Assembly: GCA_031271065.1 (NCBI GenBank)
Contig: JAISWP010000096.1
Coordinates: 1 to 15,678 of the forward strand
Source of the DNA: Synergistaceae bacterium
Lineage (GTDB): Bacteria; Synergistota; Synergistia; Synergistales; Synergistaceae
DNA length: 15,678 bases
Reading direction: 5' to 3'
Below are positions 13,883-15,678 of the stretch, piece by piece. The translations under genes and the position numbers were made by a program. The notes below the pieces were generated by a model. It made no database searches, was not told where the DNA came from, and worked only from the letters and a program-made list of their open reading frames with translations. The first letter of the stretch is position 1, and each line of letters opens with the position of its first letter.

Positions 13883-15678
13883 ATGAGTGATCCAGCTCCC
13901 GGCAGACTGCCTTCTGCGGATGCGGTATTCTCCCTTATACCGGTTGGAGTGAGCATCGATGCTCTGAGAGAAAAAGGAATAGTTCCCATCGACTCCTCCG
14001 GCGGCGTCCTCACCGTGGCGGTGTTCTCCGCGGCGTCGGCGGCGGACGCGCAGCTGCTCGCTATGGGCGCAGGCATGTCCGCCCGCACCGTAATATATCC
14101 CCAGAATGAGATATTCTCGCTCATAAGAGCCCTTTACGATCTCAAAAGCGGCGTGGCGCAGGATACGCTCAACGCCATAGAATCCGTCGACGACTTGTCC
14201 GCCCTCGCAAGACAGGAGGTGCTGAGCGATACTGTCGACGCCCCCGTCATAAAATTGGTGAACGGCGTTCTGCTGGAGGCCATAAAGGAGAGGGCGACCG
14301 ATATCCATCTCGAACCCTTCGAAGACAAACTGCTCGTCAGGTACAGAATAGACGGGGTCCTGGGGGATCGCTACGAGCTGACGAAGGGGCATCAGTCCCC
14401 CGTTACCAGCAGGATCAAAGTCATGGCCCACATGGACATAGCCGAGAGGTTCGTCCCTCAGGACGGCAGGATCGGCATAACGCTCGGAGACAGAGCTGTG
14501 GACATAAGAGTGAGTTCTCTCCCGACCCAGCACGGGGAGCGTATCGTGATGAGACTGCTCGACAGGGCCCGCGGGTTGCTCTCCCTCGAAGAACTGGGCA
14601 TGGGCAGGGAAGAACGCGAGCGTCTCGAACGGCTCATCCGCAGCCCTCACGGGATGATGCTCTTGACCGGCCCTACCGGTTCCGGCAAGAGCACCACCCT
14701 TTACGCCATCCTCCAGGCTTTGAGAAAACCCGAGGTCAATATAATCACCGTGGAGGACCCGATAGAATACGATGTGCCCGGCATAGGCCAGGTGCAGGTG
14801 AATGAGAAGGCCGGGGTCACGTTTTCCAGCGCCCTTCGCTCGATACTCCGCCAGGATCCGGACATCATAATGATAGGGGAGATGAGGGACTTCGACACTG
14901 CCCACATAGGCGTTCAGTCGTCCCTCACAGGTCATCTGGTCCTCTCGACCCTTCACACGAACGACTCGGTGAGCGCCGTGTCGCGGCTGATTGACATGGG
15001 GATCGAGCCGTATCTCATAGCGGGCTCGCTTCTTGGTGTCGTGGCGCAGAGGCTAGTGCGCAGGATATGCCCGAACTGCAAGAGGCAGGTCGACCCTCCC
15101 GCGGCCATGAAGAAATACGGCCTCGCATCCGCGTTTCGCGGGGAGGGGTGCGAGCGGTGCGGCAGGACGGGGTATCGCGGCAGGTTCGGCCTGTACGAGC
15201 AGTTCGACATAACGCCGGAGATAGCCGACGCCATCTCGTCCGGCGCGTCTCTCGCCACGCTGAGGCAGATCTCAAGGGAGAGCGGCATGAGGACGCTGCT
15301 TGAGCTGGGGATCGCCTCAGTCGCATCGGGCGGCACCACCCCGGAGGAGATGCTGCGGGTGGTAGGTGAGATATCACTGCCGATCTTTAAAGTCAAGGCA
15401 TCCGACTCCAAGGGTGATCTGAAGAGCTTGCGCAGGGACTCCTCCAATGAGGACGAGTTGTTGCGCGCTCTGTCGCTGGAGGGTTACGTTCCTGTCTCGG
15501 TCGAGGCTGAAAAGACGAAAAAAACCTCTGGCAGAACGACCAAGACGTTGAAACTCACTGACCAGCACCTGTTCTGCACGATGCTGTCGGCGTTTTTGCA
15601 GAGCGGGCTGTCCATGACGGAGGTCTTGAGGCTTCTTCAGAGGCAGACGCGTGACAAGCAGCTTCAGCCGATATTCTC
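13883..15678 (+). CDS. gspE: Type II secretion ATPase GspE fused in frame to GspF (3' end outside window)
   Basis: GspE is the cytoplasmic hexameric ATPase driving pseudopilus assembly. The 598 visible residues contain an N1E-type domain (about 13-90), the N2 domain with ATDIHLEPFED (138-148), Walker A GPTGSGKST (263-271), ILRQDPDIIMIGEMRD (321-336, Walker B Glu333), the His box TGHLVLSTLHTND (349-361) and a zinc tetracysteine C396-x-x-C399 / C423-x-x-C426. The usual GspE ending is GGTTPEEMLRVV (483-494). The frame does not stop there: from residue 499 it continues as PIFKVKASDSKGDLKSL and, near 560-590, LFCTMLSAFLQSGLSMTEVLRLL, typical of the start of the platform protein GspF. A 3' partial gene; the rest of GspF lies outside. 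The ATG has GAGGA at 13875-13879. Confidence 0.93.
   Translation, partial: MSDPAPGRLPSADAVFSLIPVGVSIDALREKGIVPIDSSGGVLTVAVFSAASAADAQLLAMGAGMSARTVIYPQNEIFSLIRALYDLKSGVAQDTLNAIESVDDLSALARQEVLSDTVDAPVIKLVNGVLLEAIKERATDIHLEPFEDKLLVRYRIDGVLGDRYELTKGHQSPVTSRIKVMAHMDIAERFVPQDGRIGITLGDRAVDIRVSSLPTQHGERIVMRLLDRARGLLSLEELGMGREERERLERLIRSPHGMMLLTGPTGSGKSTTLYAILQALRKPEVNIITVEDPIEYDVPGIGQVQVNEKAGVTFSSALRSILRQDPDIIMIGEMRDFDTAHIGVQSSLTGHLVLSTLHTNDSVSAVSRLIDMGIEPYLIAGSLLGVVAQRLVRRICPNCKRQVDPPAAMKKYGLASAFRGEGCERCGRTGYRGRFGLYEQFDITPEIADAISSGASLATLRQISRESGMRTLLELGIASVASGGTTPEEMLRVVGEISLPIFKVKASDSKGDLKSLRRDSSNEDELLRALSLEGYVPVSVEAEKTKKTSGRTTKTLKLTDQHLFCTMLSAFLQSGLSMTEVLRLLQRQTRDKQLQPIF
15364..15379 (+). promoter_or_regulatory. 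Shine-Dalgarno-like site and CTG codon at the GspE-GspF joint
   Basis: AGGTGAG (15364-15370) is followed after 6 nt by the in-frame CTG at 15377-15379, exactly where a free-standing GspF would begin (L-P-I-F in place of M-P-x-F). It may be a relic of a lost gspF start or a rare internal CTG start. Confidence 0.45.
15377..15678 (+). other. GspF N-terminal domain within the gspE reading frame (partial)
   Basis: GspF is the polytopic inner-membrane platform protein. The last 100 codons match its N-terminus: FKVKASDSKGDL (the usual F-x-Y-x-A-x-D-x-x-G opening), an alpha-beta tract SNEDELLRALSLEGYVPVSVEAE, a basic linker, and the beginning of the first T2SSF cytoplasmic helical domain with the FLQSGLSMTEVLRLL motif. 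No stop codon separates it from GspE. The membrane segments would lie downstream of the window. Confidence 0.82.

Noticed and set aside
13049..14956. A 635-codon open frame on the minus strand, antisense to gspD and gspE
   Set aside because: The + strand genes here have unmistakable secretin and ATPase motifs. The reverse frame has low-complexity, His/Arg/Gly-rich composition and no recognisable domain. It is a by-product of GC-rich codon use.

Overview
The window is one uninterrupted + strand run of bacterial genes. It has no RNA genes, insertion sequences or CRISPR, and no gene-free gap above about 90 bases. Phylum-level assignment is inference. The order ssb-rpsR-DUF2232-rplI-dnaB, the fairly high GC with heavy use of AGG/AGA and ATA codons, and an outer-membrane secretin followed by a type II secretion cluster suggest a diderm anaerobe, most likely Synergistota. 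A relative of the Firmicutes or Deltaproteobacteria is not excluded.

Region 1 (1-3604) is housekeeping. It holds the 3' part of ssb, then rpsR closed by a strong intrinsic terminator. A second unit follows: a DUF2232 (YybS-type) membrane protein, rplI and dnaB, with gaps of 1-2 nt. It matches the Bacillus rpsF-ssb-rpsR-yybS-gdpP-rplI-dnaB neighbourhood except that gdpP is missing.

Region 2 (about 3605-4852) has its own candidate extended -10 promoter and a ParB/Noc-family CTPase gene. Its DNA-recognition residues and N-terminal amphipathic helix look Noc-like rather than ParB-like, and no parA lies beside it.

Region 3 (4857-15678) is a tightly packed type II secretion (T2SS) operon in non-canonical order: O-antigen-ligase/Wzy-like membrane enzyme, GspJ-like minor pseudopilin, GspK, GspL, GspM, GspN, GspC, GspI/H-type pseudopilin, secretin GspD, then the ATPase GspE. 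Most junctions are 0-10 nt gaps or ATGA overlaps, which implies translational coupling. L, M and C form the inner-membrane platform and C reaches the secretin D. J, K and the I/H-type protein are tip pseudopilins, and E powers assembly. The Wzy-like enzyme at the head of the run may glycosylate pilins or secreted proteins (inference).

The two most notable points are these. (a) The gspE reading frame continues without a stop into a recognisable GspF N-terminal region, so ATPase and platform protein appear to be one polypeptide; a Shine-Dalgarno-like AGGTGAG and a CTG codon sit exactly at the joint. (b) A Noc-like protein with a long disordered linker lies beside dnaB in a genome that appears diderm. 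No wholly new multi-gene system was evident.
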